Of a stretch of DNA of 64,000 nucleotides, positions 7,880-16,128 are shown in pieces. Origin of the DNA: Haladaptatus cibarius D43 (GTDB taxonomy: Archaea > Halobacteriota > Halobacteria > Halobacteriales > Haladaptataceae); contig NZ_JDTH01000002.1 in assembly GCF_000710615.1 (NCBI RefSeq), positions 1 to 64,000 on the forward strand, given 5' to 3'. The notes beneath the pieces are model-generated. The model was not told the DNA's origin and did not search any database. It saw only the letters and a list, made by a program, of their open reading frames with translations. The stretch's first letter is position 1. Each line of letters begins with the position of its first letter. The position numbers and the translations under genes are program-made.

Positions 7880-8457
7880 GCCGTGGTGTTGGTGGGGGTG
7901 TGAAAAACGAGTTGCGCTCTTGGATTCAAAATTGATTTTTCGTGTGAGTCCACCACTCGACATTCTGTCACTTCCAATGTCAGAAGCAGTCAACGTATTT
8001 GGAGCGGCGTTGTCATCTGGTGTCGACAACACACCCCTTAACCGCGTGATTGAGGATTCGTTTGGAGCGAAAAAGCAAATCACGACAACACATACCGCAA
8101 CCGCTACCGCAGGCCACACTCTCCCCACCCGACTCTTTCGCACCTGTCGGTGCTCGGTCGTCCCTCGCGCGACTGCAACTCGCCGCCTCGGACGACCGTA
8201 TCCGAGGCGACTCGACAGCGCGCGCCGGGAGGCAAATTCAGAAGTCCGGCATCTTCGAAAATCGGTTGGGGAGGTGTGTGGATTGTTGCGGAGGGGTTAT
8301 TTGTTGTCGTGATTTAAAAATCGCCTCACGTCACAATTGTTTCTTCGTGCGATGGTGGTTTTGTCGTCGGCAATTGCAATCGCCTCGTTCGAGACAACCG
8401 CAAATCGAATACATCACGAAGCGTCATTTCGTCACGAAAAATCTGAAAACCGAATTG
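7880..8457. other. Gene-free region holding repeat element A
   Basis: No complete gene is visible in these 578 bp. An ATG at 7977 opens a short frame whose first 30 or so residues look protein-like but run straight into the repeat element at 8077. After the element (8316-8457) there is AT-richer sequence with a weak extra copy of a terminal motif near 8351-8375. The hisD promoter should lie within 7880-7920. Confidence 0.5.
8077..8315. mobile_element. Palindromic MITE-like element A
   Basis: This 239-bp element is bounded by a perfect 14-bp terminal inverted repeat (AAATCACGACAACA at 8077-8090, its complement at 8302-8315). Inside, the arms remain complementary in patches, for example CTCCCCACCCGA on the left against TCGGTTGGGGAG on the right. 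It carries the motif TCGTCCCTCGCGCGAC and the conserved core at 8218-8257 that is shared with elements B and C. No transposase is encoded, so it is at most a non-autonomous element. No clear target-site duplication was found. Confidence 0.65.
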
Positions 8458-9942
8458 CTAGCACGAACTGACTGTTTCGAAGTATCCCGCAGAAGTCTCC
8501 TTCAGCGTACTCGTGTAGGCCGGGAATCCGAGGTAGTCGTCCGACCCCACGGCGTAGTAGGCTCCGGTCGAAGTGTCCTGATAAGCCCGGCCAGCAGTGC
8601 CGTGGTCGTAGTTGGTCGCAGAACCACAGTAGCCCGAAAATTCGTCCCCGACCGTCACGACCACAGAATCCGTGTCAGTTGCGCCAGCATCATCGCTGAC
8701 GGTCAGCGTGGCGGTGTACTCGCCCGCGGAATCGTAACTGTGGCTTACCGCCGCGCCGGTTCCGGTCGCACCGTCGCCGAGCTCCCAGTCGTAACTCGCA
8801 ATCGTGCCGTCGGAATCGACAGACCCGCTTCCGTCGAAACTGACCGATTCGCCGACTGCGGGGGAATTTGATGTCGCACTGGCGGATGCCGTCGGAGTGT
8901 TGTTGTCGCCATTTCCACCGTCGCCGCCGTCGTCCCCATTGCGGGGATGGGCCGCGAAAAAGTCCCACATTTGCTGGCTGGCGTCCGGGCCGCCGGGGGC
9001 GGTGTACGCGCCGCCTTGTGCGCCGCCCGACCACGCGTGGGCCATGCCGTCGATTATCCACTTTTCCACGACGGTTTCCCCGCCGCTGTCGTGGTACTCC
9101 GAGACGGTGTAGCTGAACGACTCGGATTGCCCGTTCGTCGTCTCGTCGGGGGTGTAATCCGTGCTGTCGTCGTCCGTCCCGTCCGCCGCGAGGTCGTTCG
9201 TCTGCGTGGCCTGTTCCGTAGCCTGATGGCCGTTTATCGGATAAACGGTATAATCTTCCGTTCCGTGGAAAACGATGGTCGGAACCGTGTCCGTGACGCC
9301 GTTCGACTGCATCGCTTGATAGGCTTCGGTACCCTGCTGTTGCGGGTCGGGGCCGCCCTGCGTCATCGCCGTCGTGGCTTGGGAGACGTTCTCGGCCACG
9401 TCGTACACCAGGCCGGAGTGAATCCCGCCCGCCGCGAACACGTCGGGGTAGGCGACCAGCAGGTTCGGCACCATCGCCGCGCCTGCCGACAGTCCGGCGA
9501 CGAACACCCGATTGTCGTCTATCGAATGGCTCGCCATCACGTCCTGTGCCATGCCCGCGATGAGTTCGGCTTCGCCGCTTCCGCGCGTCGTGTGCTGGTC
9601 TTGAAACCAATTCCAACACTCCCGGATGTTCGCGCTGGTCGTCTGGTCGGGATAGATGACCGCGAAGGTTTCGCGCTCCGCAACCTCGTTCATTTGCGTC
9701 TCGTCTTTGAACTGGTCTGGGTTCTGGGTACAGCCGTGGAGCATCACGACGAGGGGAATCGCCGACCCATCCGCACCGGTCGGAATGTATTTCGTGTAGG
9801 TTCGCCCGTCGTAGGTTTCAGTGGTGTACGACCCCTTTGCCGCGCTCGTCGAACCGCTGAGAATCGCACTCGCTCCGACGCCAGCACCGACTGATTTGAG
9901 GAGGGTTCGTCGTTTCGTGTTGATTTTTTCTGCCACTTTCAC
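8458..9942 (-). CDS. Secreted PHA-depolymerase-like esterase with PKD domain
   Basis: This 494-residue protein begins with a Tat signal (Arg11-Arg12, then a hydrophobic stretch ending near Ala35). The alpha/beta-hydrolase domain (about 38-335) is of the PHB-depolymerase/feruloyl-esterase type. It has the oxyanion motif VVMLHGCTQNPDQF, nucleophile Ser152 in GLSAG, Asp230 in FHGTEDYTV, and His302 in GMAHAWSGG. A Gly/Asp-rich linker is followed by a PKD domain (about 349-432) with SYDWELGDG. A C-terminal module (437-494) has GRAYQDTSTGAYYAVGS and TLKETSAGYF, as in substrate-binding ends of PHA depolymerases. Likely substrate: an extracellular polyester or other ester polymer. It overlaps the upstream paralogue by 4 nt. 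Confidence 0.9.
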   Translation of the reverse strand: MKVAEKINTKRRTLLKSVGAGVGASAILSGSTSAAKGSYTTETYDGRTYTKYIPTGADGSAIPLVVMLHGCTQNPDQFKDETQMNEVAERETFAVIYPDQTTSANIRECWNWFQDQHTTRGSGEAELIAGMAQDVMASHSIDDNRVFVAGLSAGAAMVPNLLVAYPDVFAAGGIHSGLVYDVAENVSQATTAMTQGGPDPQQQGTEAYQAMQSNGVTDTVPTIVFHGTEDYTVYPINGHQATEQATQTNDLAADGTDDDSTDYTPDETTNGQSESFSYTVSEYHDSGGETVVEKWIIDGMAHAWSGGAQGGAYTAPGGPDASQQMWDFFAAHPRNGDDGGDGGNGDNNTPTASASATSNSPAVGESVSFDGSGSVDSDGTIASYDWELGDGATGTGAAVSHSYDSAGEYTATLTVSDDAGATDTDSVVVTVGDEFSGYCGSATNYDHGTAGRAYQDTSTGAYYAVGSDDYLGFPAYTSTLKETSAGYFETVSSC

Positions 9943-10931
9943 TCACCCCTCGTGTGCTCGGCGAAGAAATCCCACATCCGCCGATTCGCGTCCGGGCCGC
10001 CCGGCGCGGTGTACTCCCCGCCTGCGGTTCCGCCCGACCACGCGTGGCCCATGGCGTCGATTTCCCAGTACTCCACCAGATTTGTGCCGGAGTCGTCGTG
10101 GTACTCCGAAACGGTGTAGCTGAACGACTCGGATTGCCCGTTCGTCACGGAGTCCGCCGTCGTATCGACGTTGTCGTCGTTCGCGTCGTCGGAGGCGAGG
10201 TCATTGGTCTGTATCGCCTGAATCGTCGCTTGGTCGCCGTTTACCGGCGCGACTGTGTCGTCCGCGGTGCCGTGGAAGACGATGGTTGGGCACAAACTCG
10301 TGATGCCGTAGTGCTCCATCGCGTCGTAGGCATCGATACCTTTCGCGTGGGGGTCTGGCCCGCCGTACTCCATCGCCGCCGTCGCCCCGGTTACGGTGTC
10401 CGCGGCGTCGTATTCGAGCGCCGAGTGGATACCGCCCGCCGCGTAGATGTCGGCGTACTCCGCGAGTAGATTCGGAACCATCGCGCCCCCTGCCGACAGT
10501 CCCGCAACGTAGACGCGCTCTGCATCGAGAGTGTGCACATCTATCGTTTCCTGTGTCATCCCGGCGATAACCGCGGCCTCGCCGTTTCCGCGGACGGTGT
10601 TCGCGTCGTAGAACCAGTTCCAGCACTGTTCTGCGTTGCGTGCGTTGTACTGGTCGGGGTAGATGACGACGAACCCCTCTTCGTCCGCGAGTTCGTTCAT
10701 GCCCGTTTCGACGCGAAACTGGTCTGCGTCTTGGGTACAGCCGTGGAGCATCACGACGAGCGGCGACCCTGCGCCCGCCGAATCGGGCACGTACTTCCAG
10801 TAGTCGAATCCGCTGTAGTAGTGATTCGTGTACGAGCCTGCTGCAGTTGCAGTTCCCGCGCTTCCGAGGATGCTCGCCGTGGCAACCGTTTCGCCGACCG
10901 ACCGCAGGAGTGTGCGCCTGTCGAGTTTCAT
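9939..10931 (-). CDS. Secreted PHA-depolymerase-like esterase, single domain
   Basis: This 330-residue paralogue of the downstream gene lacks the PKD and C-terminal modules. A Tat signal begins MKLDRRTLLRSVG. The catalytic triad is Ser146 (GLSAG), Asp224 or Asp225 (GTADDTV) and His296 (GHAWSGG), with MLHGCTQDADQF as the oxyanion region. The ATG at 10931 places the twin arginine near the N-terminus; the longer frame would bury it. Its stop overlaps the start of the next gene (ATGA), so the two are translated from one mRNA. Tandem single- and multi-domain copies suggest division of labour between soluble oligomers and polymer surface. Confidence 0.9.
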   Translation of the reverse strand: MKLDRRTLLRSVGETVATASILGSAGTATAAGSYTNHYYSGFDYWKYVPDSAGAGSPLVVMLHGCTQDADQFRVETGMNELADEEGFVVIYPDQYNARNAEQCWNWFYDANTVRGNGEAAVIAGMTQETIDVHTLDAERVYVAGLSAGGAMVPNLLAEYADIYAAGGIHSALEYDAADTVTGATAAMEYGGPDPHAKGIDAYDAMEHYGITSLCPTIVFHGTADDTVAPVNGDQATIQAIQTNDLASDDANDDNVDTTADSVTNGQSESFSYTVSEYHDDSGTNLVEYWEIDAMGHAWSGGTAGGEYTAPGGPDANRRMWDFFAEHTRGE

Positions 10932-11190
10932 GGTATGGCGTATCGTGCCAACGCCATCAAGCAAAATCTAACGATGGGTTAATATGTAAATATAGTTGGC
11001 TCGTACCGGGAAACGTTTCGCTATGGAATTGTGGGATGTCGCCTAAGACACTAATTGGCGAAAATTTATTAGTAGGCTCGGTAGCGCTGACCCCGAACGA
11101 TTTGCTTTGCTCGAAACCGAGATGTCGAACGTAACTTCCCGAGTTTTCTATTCCCGATAACTCTTGAATTGGGGGAAAGTGGAATGCTAT

Positions 11191-11214
11191 TCACCTAGTG
11201 AAAATATTCACTAG
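11191..11214. promoter_or_regulatory. Operator-like palindrome upstream of the cupin gene
   Basis: CTAGTGAA (11195-11202) and TTCACTAG (11207-11214) form a perfect 8-bp inverted repeat with a 4-nt spacer. TTCAC at about 11190 pairs with GTGAA to give a second overlapping palindrome. The arrangement resembles a dimeric repressor site. The nearby regulator at 12030 is the obvious candidate, but that is inference. Confidence 0.5.
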
Positions 11215-11248
11215 ATAAGTACACTTTCTCCGGGAGAGATGGTTACAG

Positions 11249-11357
11249 TACTAAGAGGCGGCCCATGCGAACGACCACCGAGATATTAGCCGTGATGGCA
11301 ACCAAGATCGAATATCGCACCGAGTTGATTCGTGATACTTCGGTTCGCCTCTTAGTA
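11249..11357. repeat. 12-bp inverted repeat flanking an 85-bp segment
   Basis: TACTAAGAGGCG at 11249-11260 is the exact complement of CGCCTCTTAGTA at 11346-11357, which ends 13 nt before the cupin ATG. It could be a structured leader or a very small inserted element. Confidence 0.6.
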
Positions 11358-11370
11358 GCAGGTAAACAAG

Positions 11371-11763
11371 ATGAAACAAGATAAACAAGACGTGCCAGTC
11401 AAAATCGATACGCCCGACGCCGTTGCCCGTCAGCAGATGAATTTCGGCGACACGAGCGGGTACGGAGAACTAAGTGGAGAGTACTTTACGTTCGCTTCCG
11501 GGACGGATATCACGCCGCTCTTGGAGGGACTGGAAAACGACTTCTGCCAGTGCCCCCATTGGGGGTACGTTCTGGAAGGCGTGCTCACGGCCAGTTATTC
11601 GGACGGACGCGAAGAGGTAACTCGAACCGGTGAGCTATTCTACTGGCCGCCCGGCCACACGATCCGAGCGAACGAGCACTCCGAGATCGTCATGTTCAGT
11701 CCACAGGAAGAACACGATAGAGTTATTGAACACATACTGGAAAAATTGAACGAGAGTGAATGA
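11371..11763 (+). CDS. Cupin-domain protein
   Basis: This 130-residue protein has a single cupin barrel. The first motif region is around CQCPHWGYVLEGVLTASYSDG, and the second is GELFYWPPGHTIRANEHSEIVMFSP. One His (CPHWG) and a later PPGH are present, so metal binding is possible but not certain. Function is not assigned. Codon use is more AT-rich than in the surrounding genes. Its stop overlaps a small frame at 11760, and a FilR1-type regulator follows, suggesting a small regulated unit. Confidence 0.75.
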   Translation: MKQDKQDVPVKIDTPDAVARQQMNFGDTSGYGELSGEYFTFASGTDITPLLEGLENDFCQCPHWGYVLEGVLTASYSDGREEVTRTGELFYWPPGHTIRANEHSEIVMFSPQEEHDRVIEHILEKLNESE

Positions 11764-12014
11764 CGAGAAAGGCCTCCGTAGCGTCACTAAACCCGAACTC
11801 AGTTACGGAGGTTCCGTCTCCCCGTGAGCAACCGATCGACGTTTCGGTGACGGATCGAAAAATCGAACTAACGGTAATCCTACACGTCGCCATGGTTGAA
11901 AACGACGGTACCGTCTATCAGACAGCGGGCACGGATCGGATAAATTATCGAGGAAATCAAACATCTCCGCTTCCGACGATACCTGTGGCTCGGACGAAAG
12001 AATTTATACAATGA
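11760..12014 (+). CDS. Doubtful small ORF after the cupin gene
   Basis: This is an 84-codon frame whose ATG overlaps the cupin stop (ATGA), the arrangement seen in coupled genes. The product begins MTRKASVASLNPNS and has no recognisable domain. It is not acidic as haloarchaeal proteins usually are, and its end overlaps the TATA box of the next gene. It is either a degenerate gene or a chance frame. Confidence 0.28.
   Translation: MTRKASVASLNPNSVTEVPSPREQPIDVSVTDRKIELTVILHVAMVENDGTVYQTAGTDRINYRGNQTSPLPTIPVARTKEFIQ
12003..12008 (+). promoter_or_regulatory. TATA box of the FilR1-type regulator
   Basis: TTTATA stands 22-27 nt upstream of the ATG at 12030, preceded by purine-rich CGAAAG as a possible BRE. 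The distance fits a leaderless transcript and supports 12030, rather than 12015, as the start. Confidence 0.65.
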
Positions 12015-12029
12015 TTGCTATTATCTAGC

Positions 12030-12875
12030 ATGGGCTCCGCGATTCAGGCCATCGAGTTTCTGGCGCGATCAGAGCACCGAGTCGCGGCACTGGAAGCGTT
12101 ATCCGAAGCACGCAAAGATCGGCGTGATCTGCGTGCTATAACAGGAGCATCGGATCCAACCATCGGACGCGTCATTCGAGACTTCGAGAACCGTTCGTGG
12201 CTTGTGCGCGATGGATCGTACTACGAGCTTACACCACTGGGTGAGTACGTGACCGATCGGTTCTTCGAACTGCGGAAGGGGATGAGAACGGGTGAGACGC
12301 TCCGAGAGGTCTGGCAATGGCTCCCCCGGGAGATGGAGGGGTTCGCGGTGGAATATTTCGAAGACGTCACCGTCGCTTATCCCGGTTCGAACTATCCGTA
12401 CACGCCCGTCGAACGAGTCACTCGCCTCCTCAAATCGACCGATTCCATTCGGGGGCTTGGAACGACTGTCTACAAGTCCGGGAACCTCGAAGTGTTTTGT
12501 CGACGTGTAATCGAAGGAATGGAGATGGAGTACATTTACTCGCTTCCGGTTCTCCAAGCAATCGTAGACTGGAACCCCGAGCTAGCAGCCCAAGCGTTCG
12601 AGTGTGACAATTGCACCGTCTATCTTCACGACGCCCTTCCAGACGATTCCCGGTGTGGACTCAATATAATGGACGACTGTATCGGCATCTGTGGCCACGA
12701 TCCCGAAACTGCCCAGCTCGAAGCGGTAATCGACACAGCGTCCCCCGAGGCCCGAGAGTGGGCAGAAGCCGTTTACACGCAGTGTCGAAAGGAAGCACGT
12801 TCGTTCGAAATACAGGAGTTGTCTACCGCTGAATCACGTTCACGGGAGCATCGGCTCCGCGTCAAGCCGCAGTAG
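12030..12875 (+). CDS. Winged-helix regulator with FilR1-like (DUF1724) domain
   Basis: This protein of about 281 residues begins MGSAIQAIEFLARSEHRVAALEAL. An N-terminal winged helix (about 1-80) includes DRRDLRAITGASDPTIGRVIRDFENRSW. The rest resembles the FilR1 middle domain of haloarchaeal and methanogen regulators, with YPYTPVERVTRLLKSTDSIRGL. Four cysteines (ECDNC, RCG, GICG) near residues 197-225 are unusual and might bind metal or sense redox state. TATA-to-ATG spacing supports this start. It probably controls its own neighbourhood, including the cupin gene; this is inferred from position. Confidence 0.8.
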   Translation: MGSAIQAIEFLARSEHRVAALEALSEARKDRRDLRAITGASDPTIGRVIRDFENRSWLVRDGSYYELTPLGEYVTDRFFELRKGMRTGETLREVWQWLPREMEGFAVEYFEDVTVAYPGSNYPYTPVERVTRLLKSTDSIRGLGTTVYKSGNLEVFCRRVIEGMEMEYIYSLPVLQAIVDWNPELAAQAFECDNCTVYLHDALPDDSRCGLNIMDDCIGICGHDPETAQLEAVIDTASPEAREWAEAVYTQCRKEARSFEIQELSTAESRSREHRLRVKPQ

Positions 12876-13744
12876 TCCCACCTGTGCACGGGAACTCCCA
12901 GTCGTAACGGCCACGTCTCGTTCAAACGTTATCTTAATATCATCGAAAATGTCGAACGGCATTACCGGGCGAGACTCTATTAGTAGCCCTCAACAGAAAT
13001 AAATCATACATTGAACGATACTATCGCGCACACCGTTGTCGTCCCAACTGGTGCCAGCGGGTAAAATCGTCCCTACTTTCCGGAAAGTTCCGACGAATAA
13101 GTACAAACTCTGAATCAACGTACTGTATTCTATGCCTCATCAAGACATGGCCTCGGCGAAACGAAACGTCGGAACACCCACACGAAATCAACGGTGGCCA
13201 CGACGATCAACGGAAAACTGACGGACTTCTTCATCCTTCGCATACTGGACGAACCTGTGACCCACGCCGAGCGAGAACGCTAGCGAGCGATCTATTGCGG
13301 TCGACCGGTTCGTCAATCTGTAAGCAATTTACCCCGAAAGCTTTCGCACACAATCATCTACTAGTAGAAATGTGCGCCCGGAACACTAACTTCCAGCCTC
13401 ATCCCGAGGCGGCGTGCCGCGTCGGCTGGCAAACCCTCGTGCCGGGCGGGTGGATGAACCACCGAGCACCGAGATGCAGTTATCATCACGGCGGGCGATT
13501 TTGAGAACTGCCACGTTCGAGCCGATTCCACCGGCTCAAGGGGTGATTTCAGAGGTCACCACGCTCACTGAACTGTTGCGCACCCGGGTTCTCCGCTCGG
13601 TCATCGCTCCCGAAATGGGACTGCTCCGGCGGGGACTTGAGGTACGCAAAGAATAGGTAAGCGTCGAACCCGATAAGGGCTTTCGGGTTGTCTTCTACTA
13701 GACATTGTCACGAATCCGATAAAATCGTCGTTTTTCGTCCGAAT
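12876..13744. other. Gene-free, hairpin-rich stretch
   Basis: No convincing protein gene is visible on either strand in these 869 bp; open frames here have no family likeness and no promoter in the right place. The first part (12876-13130) is AT-rich. From about 13390 to 13540 there is a chain of short inverted repeats, and a 7-bp stem at 13667-13689 that may act as a terminator for whichever transcript ends there. It may hold a structured RNA or the decayed remains of an inserted element. Confidence 0.45.
13393..13537. ncRNA. Candidate structured RNA (chain of hairpins)
   Basis: Four consecutive stems are visible. CCAGCC/GGCTGG (13393-13398/13424-13429) encloses GCGGC-GT-GCCGC. GGTGG-ATGAA-CCACC is at 13449-13463, with further outer pairing GTGC/GCAC. 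GCAGTT/AACTGC pairs 13476-13481 with 13506-13511. GAGCCG/CGGCTC pairs 13519-13524 with 13532-13537. This is more orderly than expected by chance, but no known archaeal RNA (RNase P, SRP, snoRNA) signature was recognised. Strand is undetermined. Confidence 0.3.
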
Positions 13745-15115
13745 TTAGATGGTGTATTCCGACTCCTTCAACTGCACGTAGCCACCGTTTCGATAGCCGT
13801 ATTTGGTTTTTTTGTACTTGGCGGCGACTCTCGCGGCGCGAACGCCCGACCCGAACTTCGACCGGAGAAGTCCCTTTCCTTCGCTTTTGAGCAGACTGTC
13901 CGCCATCGAAAATGTGTCGTCCCAATCGTCCGGGCCGTAGTCGGCGACGATGTCCGCGAAGGAGACGTTCCGGAGGATTTCGTCGCCGATTGCGGCCTTC
14001 CACTCGTCGTTGTACGATTCGAGCGAATCGGTCGCAGCGAGTTCCCCGGCGATTTTTCCGGTTCGAACCGCGACGTGGTAGCCGCCTTCGTGGAACGCAC
14101 TGGTCGTTCCCATCGCGCCGCCAGCGACGGCGACTCCGGCTTTGACGGGTGATTCTATTGGCTTGGTCGAGGAAATCGGATAGGTTTCGGTGCCGCCGGA
14201 TTTCCCGCGGTCTTCGACCAGCGGGAAATCCGTCTCGATGTCGTACTCGTCGCCGTACTCGTGTTCGAGGAGTCTGCGGATGTACTCCCCGGCGCGGGGC
14301 AGGCTTTCGTCGTCTTCGTTCAGGAGGACGTAGGATTCCGGATTGTCGACATTTTCGATGCTCATCCCGATTGGCATCGTGAGGCCGACGCGGGCAACTG
14401 TGCCGTCGTTCGGGAAAACCCATGGATACGCCGTCTCGCCGGGGATGTAGCCCCACCAGAATTTCAGCGCCGAACGTTCGAACAGTTCTTCGGGAATCTC
14501 CCGATACTCCTGATAGGCGATGTGGTTCGCCGTCGGCGGGCTGAGGTGGTCGCTCACCGACCGGCCGTCGGGCATGAACTGGTCGAGCGCGGAGAGCGTG
14601 ACGCGACGCTGTGGGCCGTCGGCGAGAATCAGATATTTTGCGGCAATGTCCTCGCCGTCCGCCAGTCGGAGGGTGTGGCGGTATTCTACATCGAGGTCGG
14701 TTTCCGTGCGCTTGACGCCGACGCCGACGCGATACTCCGCTCCGGCATCCTCCGCGCGCTCTCTCAGCCAGTCGTCCATCCACGTGCGGTTGAAGGTGAA
14801 CCCCATCTTCGGGTACGACGCTTCGATTCCCGTGCGTCGGAGGACAGCATTCTCGTTCGGGCCGAGGAACTCCACCCTATCGAGTTCTTGCAGGATGATG
14901 TGGTCGGGAATCTCCCGATAGTCCTCGTCCATGATGTCCACCCAGTAGTCCAACATTCCGGCGGCGTCGGTGGAATCCGGGCCGAGAAACTCTCGGTCAG
15001 CGCGGGGGACGCCCTGTTCCAAGACGACGGCGTTCGCACCGTGTGCCGCGGCTTGCTCCCCTGCCGACATTCCGGCGGGACCGCCGCCCACGACAGCAAC
15101 GTCAAATCGCTCCAT
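13745..15115 (-). CDS. Geranylgeranyl-reductase-family FAD oxidoreductase
   Basis: This 456-residue flavoprotein starts MERFDVAVVGGGPAGMSAG, the Rossmann GxGxxG for FAD ADP binding, followed by an acidic VVLEQ strand end. It has an internal ILADGPQRRV motif and the second FAD motif GVAVAGGAMGTTSAFHEGGYHVAVRTG, both typical of the geranylgeranyl reductase family that saturates isoprenoid chains of archaeal lipids or menaquinone. A basic tail, AKYKKTKYGYR, may touch membrane. Exact substrate is unknown. It is divergent from the enoyl-CoA hydratase gene. Confidence 0.88.
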   Translation of the reverse strand: MERFDVAVVGGGPAGMSAGEQAAAHGANAVVLEQGVPRADREFLGPDSTDAAGMLDYWVDIMDEDYREIPDHIILQELDRVEFLGPNENAVLRRTGIEASYPKMGFTFNRTWMDDWLRERAEDAGAEYRVGVGVKRTETDLDVEYRHTLRLADGEDIAAKYLILADGPQRRVTLSALDQFMPDGRSVSDHLSPPTANHIAYQEYREIPEELFERSALKFWWGYIPGETAYPWVFPNDGTVARVGLTMPIGMSIENVDNPESYVLLNEDDESLPRAGEYIRRLLEHEYGDEYDIETDFPLVEDRGKSGGTETYPISSTKPIESPVKAGVAVAGGAMGTTSAFHEGGYHVAVRTGKIAGELAATDSLESYNDEWKAAIGDEILRNVSFADIVADYGPDDWDDTFSMADSLLKSEGKGLLRSKFGSGVRAARVAAKYKKTKYGYRNGGYVQLKESEYTI

Positions 15116-15276
15116 ACGGCTACCGTACTCAACATGGGGTACTAAATTCTTGACCTTTTGTTCGGCGAATGGAGTACGTTCGAGCGTGATAGGATTTCAC
15201 AAGTTACAGCGCGCTTTCAGTACAATACACGCTTTCATCAGGTACGGTTTTGACGATTCCCCGCACAGAAAACGGT

Positions 15277-16056
15277 ATGACGGAGTTCGAACACCTGAAT
15301 ATCGAGCGCGTCGGCGACATCGCCCGCGTGACGATGAACCGCCCCGAAACGCACAACGCGATGAACCGCGAGATGGCGAACGAACTGCGAACGGTCACGA
15401 TGGCCCTGCACGACGACGATTCGCGCTGTATCGTCCTCACCGGAACTGACGGCGTGTTCAATACGGGTGCCGACCTGTCGGTACTGTCGGGCGATTCGAA
15501 CGACGCGCGCACGCTCAGGAAAATCGCGTCGAGTTTACACCGCTCCATCGAAAATCTGGTTCGTGCGCCGAAACCGGTCGTTACGGGCGTCAACGGCGTC
15601 TCCGCTGGCGGTGGGTTCGGACTCGCGCTTTCCGGCGACATCGTTCTGCTCGCAGAGGATTCCCGACTGGAGTTTGCGTACCCGAAAGTCGGCCTGACTG
15701 GAGACGGCGGTTCGACCTATTTCCTCCCGCACCTCGTCGGCCTGCGCCGAGCCAAGGAAATCGCTTTGCTGGACGAACCGATTGCTCCGGAGGAGGCCGT
15801 GGAGATGGGACTCGCCACGGAAGTCGCGGACGACTTCGACGCCCGACTCGCTGACCTCGCAGAATCCCTCGCGGACGGGCCAACTCGTGCCTACGGCGCG
15901 ACGAAACGCCTGTTCAACCGCGGACTGGGCCGTGACCTTTCGGCGCAGATGGCGAGCGAAACCGATACGATTGCTCGGATGACCGAAACCGACGATTACG
16001 AACGCGGACTGGCGGTGTTCTTCGAAAAGGAGACGCCAGAGTTCGAGGGGCGATAG
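15277..16056 (+). CDS. Enoyl-CoA hydratase/isomerase (PaaG-like crotonase)
   Basis: This 259-residue crotonase-fold protein shows NRPETHNAMNREM for CoA binding, FNTGADLSVLSG and NGVSAGGGFGLALSGDI for the oxyanion hole, and FAYPKVGLTGDGGSTYFLP. At the position of the first catalytic Glu of hydratases it has Lys. The Asp at about 143 in TGDGGSTYFLP matches PaaG-type isomerases, so double-bond isomerisation or an oxepin-type reaction is likelier than simple hydration. The ATG at 15277 is preferred to the one at 15250, since family members begin with short acidic N-termini like MTEFEHLNIE. Confidence 0.9.
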   Translation: MTEFEHLNIERVGDIARVTMNRPETHNAMNREMANELRTVTMALHDDDSRCIVLTGTDGVFNTGADLSVLSGDSNDARTLRKIASSLHRSIENLVRAPKPVVTGVNGVSAGGGFGLALSGDIVLLAEDSRLEFAYPKVGLTGDGGSTYFLPHLVGLRRAKEIALLDEPIAPEEAVEMGLATEVADDFDARLADLAESLADGPTRAYGATKRLFNRGLGRDLSAQMASETDTIARMTETDDYERGLAVFFEKETPEFEGR

Positions 16057-16128
16057 ACTGCCTGCGAAAAACCGATTCTCGTATTTCGAACCGAAACACT
16101 AATTTCCCTCATTACGAAGGGTTGTGCA

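Larger units (their letters stand above)
10932..11370. other. AT-rich intergenic control region
   Basis: This 439-bp divergent region carries promoters for the esterase operon (minus) and the cupin gene (plus). It contains two nested palindromes at 11191-11214 and a 12-bp inverted repeat at 11249-11260 / 11346-11357. A 39-codon frame (ATG at 11265, stop 11382-11384) lies between the arms and overlaps the cupin start; it has no recognisable product. Base composition is clearly more AT-rich than in the flanking genes. Confidence 0.5.

Noticed and set aside
11265-11384. 39-codon frame before the cupin gene as a real gene
   Set aside because: Its ATG lies between inverted repeats and no promoter is evident; kept only as a remark in the control-region entry.
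13414-13656. Frame of 80 codons ending in RGLEVRKE
   Set aside because: No promoter at the right distance, basic composition and no relative recognised. It overlaps the hairpin series, so it was treated as non-coding.
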